A stretch of 64,000 bases of DNA. Source: Pandoraea vervacti. Lineage in GTDB: Bacteria > Pseudomonadota > Gammaproteobacteria > Burkholderiales > Burkholderiaceae. The stretch's first letter is position 1; every line of letters starts with the position of its first letter. Shown piece by piece: positions 54,190 to 63,707 of this stretch. The stretch is taken from positions 2,914,001 to 2,978,000 of the forward strand of contig NZ_CP010897.2 in the NCBI RefSeq assembly GCF_000934605.2. The letters run 5' to 3'. Below the pieces are notes generated by a model. The model did no database searches, was not told the DNA's origin, and was given only the letters and a program-made list of their open reading frames with translations. A program made the position numbers and the translations under genes.

Positions 54190-54654
54190 CTACGCCGCCG
54201 TGCGCGGCTTCGCCCTGGCGGTCCCCACACGAAGCGACGGCGTATCGCGCACCGACGCCCTGGCGTGCTTCGCACTCGCAAGCCGCATCAACCGCTGAAA
54301 CTGCGGGCACGCCAGGTGTTCCGGTGCGGGACACACCGCCGCGTGACGAAGCCCGTCGCGTAGCGCGCTGAGCTGGCGGATCGTCTTGTCGATGTCGTCG
54401 GCCCTTGCTGCCAGACGCGCACGGTCGATGTTTGCCTTCCCACGCGGAAGCAGCATGCCGGCAATGTCGTCGAGCGAGAAGCCGGCAGTGCGTCCCAGCG
54501 CGATCAGCGACAACGTCTGCAACACCGAGTCGTCGAACTGACGACGCAAACCGCGTCGCCCCGTCGCGGCAATCAATCCCTTTTGCTCGTAATACCGCAA
54601 CGTGGACGGCGGCACGCCCGCCCGTGCCACCACTTCGCCAATGTCCAATGCCAT
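54190..54654 (-). CDS. MerR-family transcriptional regulator
   Basis: The 154-residue protein has an N-terminal MerR HTH (MALDIGEVVARAGVPPSTLR, then YYEQKGLIAATGRRGLRRQF) and a coiled dimerisation helix. C-terminal Cys are only in VCPAPEHLAC (spacing CX7C), so it is not SoxR. ATG 54654 is chosen. It faces a plus-strand promoter with a 19-bp spacer and a palindrome, the hallmark of a MerR target. Confidence 0.85.
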   Translation of the reverse strand: MALDIGEVVARAGVPPSTLRYYEQKGLIAATGRRGLRRQFDDSVLQTLSLIALGRTAGFSLDDIAGMLLPRGKANIDRARLAARADDIDKTIRQLSALRDGLRHAAVCPAPEHLACPQFQRLMRLASAKHARASVRDTPSLRVGTARAKPRTAA

Positions 54655-54665
54655 GTCGCCCCCGC

Positions 54666-54696
54666 TTGACCTCAAGTTGACTTGAATTCGTATAGT
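54666..54696 (+). promoter_or_regulatory. MerR-type promoter with 19-bp spacer and operator
   Basis: -35 TTGACC (54666-54671) and -10 TATAGT (54691-54696) are separated by 19 bp, the stretched spacing that MerR proteins correct. The spacer carries TCAAGT-TG-ACTTGA, close to the SoxR box CCTCAAGTTAACTTGAGG (15 of 18 match). It drives the DUF2938 gene. Confidence 0.7.
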
Positions 54697-54781
54697 GCCC
54701 CAATCGCGGTCATGGCGTCACGTCGTGACCCTTTCGAGAACGTTGACAACATTGACGACTTTGCAGATTCAGGAGAGGGAA

Positions 54782-55291
54782 ATGGGAGCGCTCGGTCTTG
54801 TGGCACACATTCTGGCCATCGGCGTATTGGCCACCGTTGCGATGGACGTCTGGGCCGTCCTGCTGCGCCGTGTCTTCGGCATCGTGCCGCTCGACTTCGC
54901 CATGGTCGGACGCTGGCTCGGGCACATGCCTGCCGGGCGCTTCACTCACGCTGGCATCGGGCGCGCAACCCCGGTGCGCGGCGAGCGCGCCCTTGGATGG
55001 TTCGCCCACTACGCGATCGGGGTGGCCTTCGCCGCCGGTTGGGTCGGACTCGCCGGTCCGGCGTGGCTGGCATCGCCGACACTTCTGCCGGCGCTCGCCT
55101 TCGGTGTCGTCACCGTCGTGATGCCGTTCTTCGTCATGCAGCCCGCCCTCGGCGCAGGCGTTGCCGCGTCAAGAACGCCGAATCCGACACAGGCAAGACT
55201 GCGCAGTCTGATGACGCACAGCGTGTTCGGTGTCGGCCTGTACGCCGGCGCGTGGCTCGTACGCGCTCTCGTCATGTCGACAAACGGATAA
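54782..55291 (+). CDS. DUF2938 membrane protein
   Basis: The 169-residue protein has about four membrane spans and the DUF2938 wording TVAMDVWAVLLRRVFGI, LDFAMVGRWLGHMPAGRF, and FVMQPALGAGVAASRTPNP. Function is unknown. ATG 54782 has AGGAG. Its promoter is the MerR-type element, so it may be a redox- or drug-induced membrane protein. Confidence 0.85.
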   Translation: MGALGLVAHILAIGVLATVAMDVWAVLLRRVFGIVPLDFAMVGRWLGHMPAGRFTHAGIGRATPVRGERALGWFAHYAIGVAFAAGWVGLAGPAWLASPTLLPALAFGVVTVVMPFFVMQPALGAGVAASRTPNPTQARLRSLMTHSVFGVGLYAGAWLVRALVMSTNG

Positions 55292-55516
55292 CGCGCAGCC
55301 GCCGTGTCTTCGCGCCTTGTTCGGCGAAATGCGCTGCGGATCGCTGTGGGAATTGCGCTGCCGATTGACCGGTGAATGGCCCGGTGAATGGCACGACGCA
55401 CTGCCTAATCCTGCGCGGCGCGCTTGAGCTGTCACGGACGCCGTACTATAGTGGCCGACGCCATCGCGTGATTGCCGCGCCGTGGCGTCCTCATAAAATC
55501 AAGGATTTCGCCCACT

Positions 55517-56302
55517 ATGGACACCACCGTCGTCGAGAGCTGGAAGGATTTCATGGAATTGTCCTCTCGCTTCGAAGGTTGGGCCTTTCGCGGGCAGCAG
55601 GATGCCCGTTGGCATCTCCAAAGCTCCCTGTCGCGCTACCTTCACGCCTACGTGTCCGACAAGGACCAGTGGCGCAGCCGCGAAGCGCGCGCGATCCGCA
55701 TTTTTCGGCGCAAGGCTCACAACCACGTGCCCTGGCCCAAATTGCTGCATGACGACCTGCGTTGTCTCGGACTGATGCAGCACCACGGCGCCCCGACACG
55801 GTTGCTCGACTTCACGAAGTCGCCTTTCGTCGCCGCGTTCTTCGCTCTGGAACGCGCCACGTCCGACTCCGCCATCTTCGCGCTCAACACCCCGGCGCTC
55901 TACGACGACCGCGCGCGGCCGCGTCATGCCCCATGGCTCACGCGCGATACGATCGATCCGCGGGTCAAGGGAAATATGGAAAAGTACTTCCTCGGCAACG
56001 ACAACGAGGTGGTGTGGTTTGGCGAGCCCGAAGAAATGGACGGTCGCCTGATCGCACAATCGGGGACGTTCGTTGTGCCCGGCGTTATCGACCGGCCAAT
56101 GCATCGGATTCTCGACGGCTACGAGAGCGATGAACCGTTGCTGCGCAAAATCGTCCTGCCGGTCGCGCTGCGCGCCGATGCCATGAAATGGCTTTACCGG
56201 ATGAACGTCACGAATGCTTCGCTGTTCCCCGATCTCGACGGACTGGCGCGCTCGATTGCCGTGGAAATCGAAATGGTCTGGCCGACGCAGACGCTGGGCT
56301 GA
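55517..56302 (+). CDS. FRG-domain protein
   Basis: The 261-residue protein has the FRG domain: ESWKDFMELSSRFEGWAFRG with QQDARWHLQSSLSRYL, and LGLMQHHGAPTRLLDFTKSP. FRG is a short conserved domain of unknown catalytic role, sometimes in phage-defence or toxin contexts. There is no toxin partner here, so function is open. ATG 55517 follows AAGGA by about twelve bases. Confidence 0.85.
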   Translation: MDTTVVESWKDFMELSSRFEGWAFRGQQDARWHLQSSLSRYLHAYVSDKDQWRSREARAIRIFRRKAHNHVPWPKLLHDDLRCLGLMQHHGAPTRLLDFTKSPFVAAFFALERATSDSAIFALNTPALYDDRARPRHAPWLTRDTIDPRVKGNMEKYFLGNDNEVVWFGEPEEMDGRLIAQSGTFVVPGVIDRPMHRILDGYESDEPLLRKIVLPVALRADAMKWLYRMNVTNASLFPDLDGLARSIAVEIEMVWPTQTLG

Positions 56303-56348
56303 ACGCCGCGGGGACGCCGCGTACTCTGCATCCTCCGCGAAGTGCGCG

Positions 56349-57749
56349 TTACAGAAGTCGCTCCAGAAAGCTCGCGCCACCGGACTTGCGCGCGGCCTTG
56401 TTAGCGTACATGCGTTGATCGGCAACGCGAATGAGCTCACTCATCGATTCGCCGTCGTCCGGAAACACCGCCACACCGAAACTCACTCGCACGGCCACCT
56501 GAGCGCCGTCGACGGCGATGACTTGCTCGATTTCCGCGCGAAGACGCGTGAGCGCAAAGTCGATCCGATCGACCATCTCCGCGTCCTGAACGATGGCGAC
56601 GAATTCGTCGCCGGCGTGGCGCGCCGCAAAACCGCAGTCGGTCACACCGACCTGCATCCGACGTCCGATTTCCTTGAGCACCATGTCGCCGGCGGCGTGT
56701 CCCAGACTGTCGTTCACGTCCTTGAAGCCGTCGACGTCGGCAAAGAGCAAGGCCAGCTTGCCATTGGTGCGCTGTGCGCGACGCACGACGTCGCCCGCAT
56801 ATTCGCTGAAGGTGCGGCGATTCGGCAATCCCGTGAGCTCATCGAAACGGGCCGCGTTGTAGAGGTCGTCGATCAGTTGCTTGCGCTCGATGGCCAGCGC
56901 GGTCTGATCGCACACGAACGCCAGCAACCGTTGCGCGGCCTCGGCCTGCAATGCCCTGACCGGACCGTAGATCATGAGCGTGCCCACGGCACGCCGCGCG
57001 GTGTGCATCGGCAATATGGCAAGCGCATGCCTTGCCGCCTCGACGTGACCGTCCAGCGAAAGCGGCACCGCATGTATGCGTGCAGGCGCGTTCGCCGAGG
57101 TGTCGCCCGGCACGGTGTCGATCAAGCGCCAGAGCGGCACCTGTGCATCCGTGGCCTGCGTCGACAGTTGTGCTGCCTGCGCCCAGTCGACCAACGGCAC
57201 CTCGGCACTCTCGCGATACTGATATGCCTTGTCCCAGGCCCGCACATCGGCATCGCACGTCGCCACGACGATGGCCTCGATGGGAAACAGCGAACCCAAC
57301 GTATCGTGAACGGCCTTGCAAAGCGAGCGGATGTCGGCAGCGTCGTGTGCCGCTTCGGAGATGGAATAAGTGGCGCGCTGGAGCGCTTCGGCGCGTTTTC
57401 GGGCCGAGACGTCGCGCGCGACGCCGATACGCAGGCCGTGCTCCTCGGACCAGCGGGCCGACCACATGATATGGACGTAGTGCCCGTCCTTGTGGATGTA
57501 TCGGTTCTCAAAGCCGATTCGAGCGCGCCCCGCCATGACGAGCTTCGATTCTTCGATGGTGCGTTCTCGGTCTTCCTTCGCCACGAAATCGATCATCGAG
57601 CGGCCCATCAACTCTTGCGACGAATACCCGAGAATCGCCTCACAGGCCGGACTCACATACACAAGCGTGCCGCCCCGATTGACGAGAAATACGGCGTCCA
57701 GCAGCAACTCCATGCAACTGGCCAGGACCTCTTTTGTTACGAATTCCAT
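56349..57749 (-). CDS. PAS-GAF-GGDEF diguanylate cyclase
   Basis: The 466-residue protein has PAS (about 12-125, DAVFLVNRGGTLVYVSPACE), GAF-like (130-300, ALAILPMHTARRAVGTLM) and GGDEF domains (305-466, DELTGLPNRRTFSEY). The signature reads RHAGDEF, an AGDEF variant, still consistent with activity; the I-site RxxD is not clear. Product would be cyclic di-GMP. The GAF and PAS parts sense an internal signal. No membrane segments are seen. Confidence 0.88.
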   Translation of the reverse strand: MEFVTKEVLASCMELLLDAVFLVNRGGTLVYVSPACEAILGYSSQELMGRSMIDFVAKEDRERTIEESKLVMAGRARIGFENRYIHKDGHYVHIMWSARWSEEHGLRIGVARDVSARKRAEALQRATYSISEAAHDAADIRSLCKAVHDTLGSLFPIEAIVVATCDADVRAWDKAYQYRESAEVPLVDWAQAAQLSTQATDAQVPLWRLIDTVPGDTSANAPARIHAVPLSLDGHVEAARHALAILPMHTARRAVGTLMIYGPVRALQAEAAQRLLAFVCDQTALAIERKQLIDDLYNAARFDELTGLPNRRTFSEYAGDVVRRAQRTNGKLALLFADVDGFKDVNDSLGHAAGDMVLKEIGRRMQVGVTDCGFAARHAGDEFVAIVQDAEMVDRIDFALTRLRAEIEQVIAVDGAQVAVRVSFGVAVFPDDGESMSELIRVADQRMYANKAARKSGGASFLERLL

Positions 57750-57923
57750 TGATTTCGAACGGCCATCAAGCGCTCAGCCCGTATAAAACCATCTCAAGAT
57801 GTGAATATTTCACCGCTATGACAACGCAACGCTTTGCATTGCGGCACTCACCGCGCGCGTTGGCACGTCGCGTCGGCCAGCTTTGGCGCGCCGGGCGTGG
57901 ACGGCATGCGCCAAAGTTGCCGT
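57750..57923. other. Intergenic gap with promoter-like AT patch
   Basis: This is a 174-base gap upstream of the GGDEF gene (minus) and downstream of the small ORF. It contains AT-rich stretches around 57780-57815, probably the GGDEF promoter. Confidence 0.4.
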
Positions 57924-58172
57924 CTAGAAAATCAGATGTTTTACGCAGTGCGGCGCAGCGATCCCGGCGACGCATTCCGCACGAGCGCGACGGCACACCT
58001 GCTCGTACTCGTGCCGCAGCAACTTGATTCGCGCCGCAACGAGATGGCGGAATGCCAACTCACGTTCGCTAAATCCCACCCGATCGACGTATCGCGTGCC
58101 GTCGGGCAAAGCGCCCCGAATTTCGTAATAAATTACGCCATCGCGCGAATACTTCACCACTTTGGCAGCCAT
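57924..58172 (-). CDS. Small hypothetical protein, 82 residues
   Basis: The ORF reads MAAKVVKYSRDGVIYYEIRG and ends AAPHCVKHLIF. It is Lys/Arg/Tyr-rich with no signal peptide. A possible GGGAC precedes the ATG. The base composition is lower in GC than nearby genes, so it may be acquired. No family recognised. Confidence 0.5.
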   Translation of the reverse strand: MAAKVVKYSRDGVIYYEIRGALPDGTRYVDRVGFSERELAFRHLVAARIKLLRHEYEQVCRRARAECVAGIAAPHCVKHLIF

Positions 58173-58573
58173 CTTGTCCCGATCGATAGTCGTTTTTGCC
58201 GGCCCCGCGCGCCGCTCGCTCCACGCGCCGGGTTTTGACGATTGTCACTTGGGAAATTCAAATAAGCAACCGCCGAAACGCTTGCGTGGCGGGCACGCCA
58301 CGGGGATATCGCCATGTGATGCCTTCGCCGGATCGCCCCGTCGTTTTCGTCGAATTTTGTTGGATTTTGCCGCTTTTCGCTGGTTTTCGCGAGTTTCTCG
58401 CTGGTTTTCGCATTGATCTGGCAACGCGCTTATCTCCGTGCGCCGGAGTACGTGAAGGTTTTTTTATTACGCACGTTACATCGGATAACTAAGCAAATGA
58501 TTCGTCAATAGGTACGAGTGATTGGGATATAGTTGTCGCTCAACGCAATGCCTGACATTCAGGAGAACGATTC
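58173..58573. other. AT-richer intergenic region before the amidase
   Basis: These 401 bases are clearly lower in GC than the rest. It holds a 13-base direct repeat CGCTGGTTTTCGC at 58378-58390 and 58399-58411 (21-base period) and a run of seven T. It probably contains the amidase promoter; a TATAGT lies near 58529. I saw no reliable gene. Confidence 0.45.
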
Positions 58574-60094
58574 ATGGTCGACCGACGAGAATTTCTTCGA
58601 ATTTCCGGACACCTCGCAGGCACGGCGATGCTGACCGGCACAGCGCTTCGTGCGCATGCGGCGGCCGATCCGTCCTATCTGAGCGCGACGGCACTGGTCG
58701 CTCAATTCCGTCGCGGGCAGCTCTCGCCCGTCGACGTGCTCGACGCCCAGATCCGGCGTATCGAGACATTGAACGACAAAGTCAACTGCATCACGGTGAA
58801 GCACTACGAAGACGCACGCGCGGCAGCCCATGACGCGGCGGCGCGTTATCGCCGCGGCAACGCCCGCCCGCTCGAAGGGCTCACGGTGGCCGTCAAGGAC
58901 GAATATGCGGTGAACGGCTGGCGCACGACCATGGGCTCGACCTTGCTCAAGGACGTGCCGCCCGCCCAGGACGACGGGCCGATCGCCGCGCGGCTGCGCG
59001 CCGCCGGCGCGATCTTCCACATTCAGACCACGGTGCCGGAATTCTACGTATGGATGACGACCGCCACCCGGCTGTGGGGTGTGACGCGCAACCCATGGAA
59101 TCTGGCGTACACGCCGGGCGGCTCTTCCGGCGGCTCGGGCGCGGCGCTGGCAGCGGGATTCACGACGCTGGCGCTCGGCTCCGACATGGGGGGATCGATC
59201 CGCGTGCCGGCGTCGCAATGCGGCCTTTACGGCTTCAAGCCGCCCTTTGGCAGAATCCCGACGAGCGAAGTGCCCTATGAGACAGACGGGCCGATGGCGC
59301 GCACCTTCGACGACATGAATCTGCTCACCGATGTCATGGTCGGCCCGCACCCGCTCGTGCATAGTTCGGTGCGCCCTCGCCTGCGTTATCCGGCGCGATA
59401 CGAAAGCGTGTCGGGCTGGAAGGTTGCCTACGACCCGATGCCGCATATGACGGCGCTCGACCCTACCGTCACCCGCGCAATGGCGCAGGCGATTGCCGCG
59501 CTGCGACAGGCCGGTGTGACGGTCGACACCGTGGATGTCGGCTTCAATGCCGACGACCTCGACACCTACATGGCCGGCCTGATGTCGACAAGCATGGGCG
59601 GCATGATGACCGAGGCGATGAAGCACCCCGAGCAACTCATGCCGTACACGCGGGCCGTATTCGAAAAAATGCAGGGCAAAGCGGGGCCGGAAGCGCTGGT
59701 GCACACCGAGGAATTGCTCAACGAATATCAGCGCCGGGTGCAGGAAACCGTCTTCCTCAAAGGCTATCGGGCGCTGCTCACGCCGACGTTGGGCACGCCG
59801 CTCGTTCCCGCCGAACACGGCATGCAGCCAGACATCGACTCGGCCAAGATCGGCGACCAACAGGTCACCGGCCTGAAGTTCGCGCTGACGTGGGTATGGA
59901 ACATGCTGGGGCTCTACCCGGTCGTCAGCGTGCCTGCCGGTCTGGGGCCCGGCCACATGCCGATCGGCATGCAGATCATCGCCAATACGCTGGACGATCT
60001 CACCGCATTCCAGCTGGCGTCGGCGTACTCGCGGGCAGCATCGCCGCTTTACGTCGGAAATCGGTTGCCGGACTTTCGCAACGAGCAGGTGTAG
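58574..60094 (+). CDS. Amidase signature enzyme, Tat-exported
   Basis: The 506-residue enzyme has a twin-arginine signal (DRREFLRISGHLAGTAML). The Ser-cisSer-Lys triad is visible: Lys in GLTVAVKDEYAV, cis-Ser in TPGGSSGGSGAALAAG and nucleophile Ser in GSDMGGSIRVPASQCG. It hydrolyses an amide in the periplasm, substrate unknown. It lies 53 bases before the PhnB-like gene. Confidence 0.88.
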   Translation: MVDRREFLRISGHLAGTAMLTGTALRAHAAADPSYLSATALVAQFRRGQLSPVDVLDAQIRRIETLNDKVNCITVKHYEDARAAAHDAAARYRRGNARPLEGLTVAVKDEYAVNGWRTTMGSTLLKDVPPAQDDGPIAARLRAAGAIFHIQTTVPEFYVWMTTATRLWGVTRNPWNLAYTPGGSSGGSGAALAAGFTTLALGSDMGGSIRVPASQCGLYGFKPPFGRIPTSEVPYETDGPMARTFDDMNLLTDVMVGPHPLVHSSVRPRLRYPARYESVSGWKVAYDPMPHMTALDPTVTRAMAQAIAALRQAGVTVDTVDVGFNADDLDTYMAGLMSTSMGGMMTEAMKHPEQLMPYTRAVFEKMQGKAGPEALVHTEELLNEYQRRVQETVFLKGYRALLTPTLGTPLVPAEHGMQPDIDSAKIGDQQVTGLKFALTWVWNMLGLYPVVSVPAGLGPGHMPIGMQIIANTLDDLTAFQLASAYSRAASPLYVGNRLPDFRNEQV

Positions 60095-60147
60095 TAATCT
60101 GGAGCACTCGCCCTCGCGGCGGGCGACTCACCCTCCAGGAGACCCTC

Positions 60148-60618
60148 ATGACCCAGCTAGTCACCTGCGTCTGGTTCAACGGCGACGCCCGCCAGGCCGC
60201 CGAGTTCTATGCAGCAACCTTCCCCGACAGTCATGTTCAGGCCCGCCACGTCTCGCCGATTCCGGGCGTGGGTGCGGGCGAGGAACTGACGGTCGAGTTC
60301 ACGGTGCTCGGTCAACCGTTCGTGGGACTTAACGGCGGTCCCGAATTTCAGCCCAACGAAGCCGTGAGCTTTATGGTGGTGACGAAGGATCAGGAAGAAA
60401 CGGACCGCTACTGGAACGCGATTCTCGGCAACGGCGGCAAAGAATCCGCCTGCGGCTGGTGCAAGGACCGGTGGGGCTTTTCCTGGCAGATCACGCCGAA
60501 GCGCTTGCTCGACCTCATGGCCGACCCCGACGTCGCCCGAGCGCGTCGCGTCATGGAAGCCATGATGACGATGCGCAAGATCGACATCGCCGCGCTGGAT
60601 CGCGCCGCGGCCGGTTAA
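60148..60618 (+). CDS. PhnB-like VOC protein
   Basis: The 156-residue protein reads VTCVWFNGDARQAAEFYAAT with FPDSHVQARHVSPIPGVG and GFSWQITPKRLLDLMADPD, matching the 3-demethylubiquinone methyltransferase-like (PhnB) VOC group. The role of this group is poorly defined. Start 60148 follows AGGAGA by six bases. Confidence 0.85.
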   Translation: MTQLVTCVWFNGDARQAAEFYAATFPDSHVQARHVSPIPGVGAGEELTVEFTVLGQPFVGLNGGPEFQPNEAVSFMVVTKDQEETDRYWNAILGNGGKESACGWCKDRWGFSWQITPKRLLDLMADPDVARARRVMEAMMTMRKIDIAALDRAAAG

Positions 60619-60629
60619 TACCGACGCCG

Positions 60630-63600
60630 TTATCCGAGACGGTCGACGCAACGCCCTGGCGCCACCGCTTCCTTATCGCTCGAAGCGCTGACGGGGTTGC
60701 CCGCGGTGCCTGACGCGCGCTGTACCGGCACCGTCGTGCGCAGCACCGAGACCAGCGGCAGATGGTCGGACGCGCGTCGCGCCAGCGGCGTCGCGTGCGC
60801 ACGCACTGTACCGAGGTGCGCTCTGGGCGAAGTCCAGATCCGGTCGAGCGCCAACAGCGGCCAGCGCGATGGGAACGTCGCCACATGCGGCGCCCGCTCG
60901 AAGAATCGATGCAGCCAGCGCAGCGGGCGGCCCCACAAACACCACTCGTTGACGTCGCCCATCAACACCGTGGCCGCACCCGGTTGATTCGCCAGACACT
61001 CCAGCAGGCGTTGCACCTGCTCACGCCGCTCTCGGGGACGCAGCCCCAGATGCGTTGCGATCACCCGCAACTGCACGTCGCGGCCATGGGCGTCCTGCCA
61101 TGCGAGTGTCGCATCGATGGCCGCACGGGGCTCGCGACCCGGCACGCTCAGGTCGATATGACGCAACGCCACCGGCGCAAAACGCGTCATGATGGCGTTG
61201 CCGTAATCGACGTCGCCGCGTTTGAGCGTGGGCCCCGGAATGAAGTGCATGTCGCGCGCCGTCGCCATTCGGGCAAGCGTGCCGACGTCCGCATCGCTCG
61301 CTTCGATTTCCTGCAAAGCGACGATATCGGCGTCGATCTCGTCCAGCACGCGCGCAATGCGATCCGGCGAATGCTGGCCATCCGTCCCGACGCAACCATG
61401 CACGTTGTAACTGGCAACCGTGAGCTCACGGCTGACGACTTCCTCATGCGTCATGACAGCGTCTGCCGGCGCCTGCCCTTTCGATGAATCGCGTGAAGCA
61501 TCCTCGTCGTCCATGCGTCGTATCCGGCGTCGCAATGCGACCACGCCCATGCCCGGCAACACGAGCACGGCGCCCAGCAGTGCTACGGTCAATCCGCTCG
61601 GCCGCTGCGCGAGCGCCGCGACCCGGTCCACCAGCGCGGCGGCAATCAGAATGCCGGGCAACATGCCGATGAACGTGCCCAGCAGGCAGTCCCGCAAACG
61701 AATGCGTGACGCGCCCACGACAAGATTCACCAGCGTGAATGGCGCAATGGGCATCAGGCGCAACACGATCATCGCAAGCAAGCCGTGGTTGCCGATCTGC
61801 CGGCTCAGGGCATTGAGCCGTTGCCCGCCGAAACGCTGCACCGCGTCGCGCCCCAGGGTTCGCCCAACGCCATAGCCCGTGATCGCGCCAAGCGACGTGC
61901 CCGCCAGCGCATAGGCGGCGCCCGCGACGGGACCGAACACCACAACAGTGACAACGATCAGCACCGTTACCGGCACCATGACCAGCGTTCCCGCCACATA
62001 CACCGCCATGATCATCAGCGGCGCGAGCGGCATCAGCCGAATGCGCTCGACGGCGCGCATAACACGAGGCAAGTCGGCCCACTCGCGCAGCGGCGTGTAA
62101 CGCCATGCCAGCGCCATCCCTGCCAGAACGAGGAGCAACGACACGAGCGCGATAATGCGTCCGGCCAGAAGCGGTCGCGCTTCCGTCTCGATGAACGTTC
62201 CCATCACGTTCTCGAAATCGATCGGCTCCATCGGGTCGAGCACCACGGCGCCGGGCGACGCAGCGTCATCCGCGTCCTTGAGCTCCGGGGTGAAGGCAGT
62301 GAGGGTTCTCTCGCCGTCGCGGCGCAATGTGCCGATCGCGTCATGCAGCCCCATGTCGCGCGACAACGCCGACGCGACAGCCGCATCGGTCACGTCGAGA
62401 TGCTCCGCCAGCAAGCGGTTGCGAGCGCGGGCGATACCCGCCGCGATGCGCGCGTCGCCGTTCGCGGCAACGGCGAGGTTGCACTCGGTATCGAGCGCCA
62501 TCGAGCGATTGTTGAGGTTCGCCGAACCGATGACGAGCAAGGCATCGTCCACGACCATCACCTTGCTGTGGACGTTCACGCAAGCGGGCGCCACGCCCGG
62601 CACTTCCGGGCAGTACAGTCGGAAGCGCGCGCGCGGGTCCACTTCGCGCAAGCGACGATATAGCCGCGCGCGCAGCACCCCCATGCTCTGCTCCTGCAAC
62701 CAGCCGGACTCCGCGCGACGCGACACCACGGCGATATCCGGGCAATCCTGTGACGTCAGGCGCTGGGCCAGCGCGTCGCCAATGCACTTGGCAGTGAAGT
62801 ACTGATTTTCGAAATAGAGCCGGTGGCGGGCGCTGGCAATCGCGTCGAGGTAAAGCGCCTCGATTTCCTGCACCGCCGGGCGCCCTTCGAATGCCGGCGC
62901 GGTACGCGAAATGGCCACGTCGATGTCCGTCATATCGGGGGCAACCGAAACGGGCCAGGGGTCCAGCGGCGCGTAAGGCGCGTCGCGCTCGCTGCGCAGG
63001 CGCAGGGCGACATGCATGCCCGTCGCGCGATGCCAACGGTCCTCGGCCATTTCAGCCAGCGCCTGCGCAGCCTGGCCGTCGACCAGGGCCTGCACGTCGT
63101 GGAATGGCGCGTAGACATGCCCCGAGGGGTCGCGTCGCGCGGGCTCATCGGGGGCGTGGGCCGATGTGTCCCAGCGGTTGCGCGTGAGATCAAGCCCTCC
63201 CACGAACGCCAGCCGCTGATCGATGACAACAACCTTCTGATGATGAGACGCCCCGGTCGGATGACGGCCATCGAGCCGGAAACACAGGCGCCGGTGCGTC
63301 TTCCAGTCGAGCTTCACCGAGGGCAACCATTCGCGCTCGAGTGCGTAGAGCATCGCGAAGTCCCAGCTCAGGCAGTAGATCCGCAGCGTTTTGCGGCGTC
63401 GGACCAGCGCATCGAGAAAATCGCGCAGACCGGGCGGCAAACCGTCGTCCGGGCCGTTGGGCGTGAGCCGCATGCGGCTGTCGATGTCCCAGCCCAGGAT
63501 GAACACGGTATGGCGTGCCGAGCGCAAGGCTTCGCGAAGTGCACTGAAGTATGCGTCGCCGTCCACCAGCATGCGCATGCGCGCCGCGGGCGCGATCCGC

Positions 63601-63707
63601 CAGCAGTTCCGTCCCTCCTTGAGCAGCGTCGCTGTCTGCTCGGGCACGTTCTCGGATTCGTTATCCAGTACGTTATCCGGTACATGCCCCGATCCGGGAT
63701 CCCGCAC
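60630..63707 (-). CDS. Triple fusion: phospholipase D, VTT/DedA membrane domain, EEP nuclease-like domain
   Basis: The 1025-residue protein has PLD HKD motifs at about H156-K158 (HHQKVVVIDQRLAFVGG) and H380-K382 (HSKVMVVDDALLVIGS). A membrane block at 515-725 carries VTT/DedA-type text (VVVFGPVAGAAYALAGTSLG, HGLLAMIVLRLMPIAPFTLV). The C-terminus (761-1010) is an EEP domain: VASYNVHGCVG, IVALQEIE, MGDVNEW and ASDHLPL. It links phospholipid headgroup chemistry with a membrane scaffold and a phosphodiesterase. Expected site is the inner membrane; activity is inferred. Confidence 0.85.
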   Translation of the reverse strand: MRDPGSGHVPDNVLDNESENVPEQTATLLKEGRNCWRIAPAARMRMLVDGDAYFSALREALRSARHTVFILGWDIDSRMRLTPNGPDDGLPPGLRDFLDALVRRRKTLRIYCLSWDFAMLYALEREWLPSVKLDWKTHRRLCFRLDGRHPTGASHHQKVVVIDQRLAFVGGLDLTRNRWDTSAHAPDEPARRDPSGHVYAPFHDVQALVDGQAAQALAEMAEDRWHRATGMHVALRLRSERDAPYAPLDPWPVSVAPDMTDIDVAISRTAPAFEGRPAVQEIEALYLDAIASARHRLYFENQYFTAKCIGDALAQRLTSQDCPDIAVVSRRAESGWLQEQSMGVLRARLYRRLREVDPRARFRLYCPEVPGVAPACVNVHSKVMVVDDALLVIGSANLNNRSMALDTECNLAVAANGDARIAAGIARARNRLLAEHLDVTDAAVASALSRDMGLHDAIGTLRRDGERTLTAFTPELKDADDAASPGAVVLDPMEPIDFENVMGTFIETEARPLLAGRIIALVSLLLVLAGMALAWRYTPLREWADLPRVMRAVERIRLMPLAPLMIMAVYVAGTLVMVPVTVLIVVTVVVFGPVAGAAYALAGTSLGAITGYGVGRTLGRDAVQRFGGQRLNALSRQIGNHGLLAMIVLRLMPIAPFTLVNLVVGASRIRLRDCLLGTFIGMLPGILIAAALVDRVAALAQRPSGLTVALLGAVLVLPGMGVVALRRRIRRMDDEDASRDSSKGQAPADAVMTHEEVVSRELTVASYNVHGCVGTDGQHSPDRIARVLDEIDADIVALQEIEASDADVGTLARMATARDMHFIPGPTLKRGDVDYGNAIMTRFAPVALRHIDLSVPGREPRAAIDATLAWQDAHGRDVQLRVIATHLGLRPRERREQVQRLLECLANQPGAATVLMGDVNEWCLWGRPLRWLHRFFERAPHVATFPSRWPLLALDRIWTSPRAHLGTVRAHATPLARRASDHLPLVSVLRTTVPVQRASGTAGNPVSASSDKEAVAPGRCVDRLG

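Noticed and set aside
58124..58137. Palindrome CGTAATAAATTACG
   Set aside because: It lies inside the small ORF's N-terminal codons and fits ordinary coding sequence; no gene start is near.
58559..59956. Minus-strand frame of 465 residues opposite the amidase
   Set aside because: The amidase triad is complete on the plus strand.
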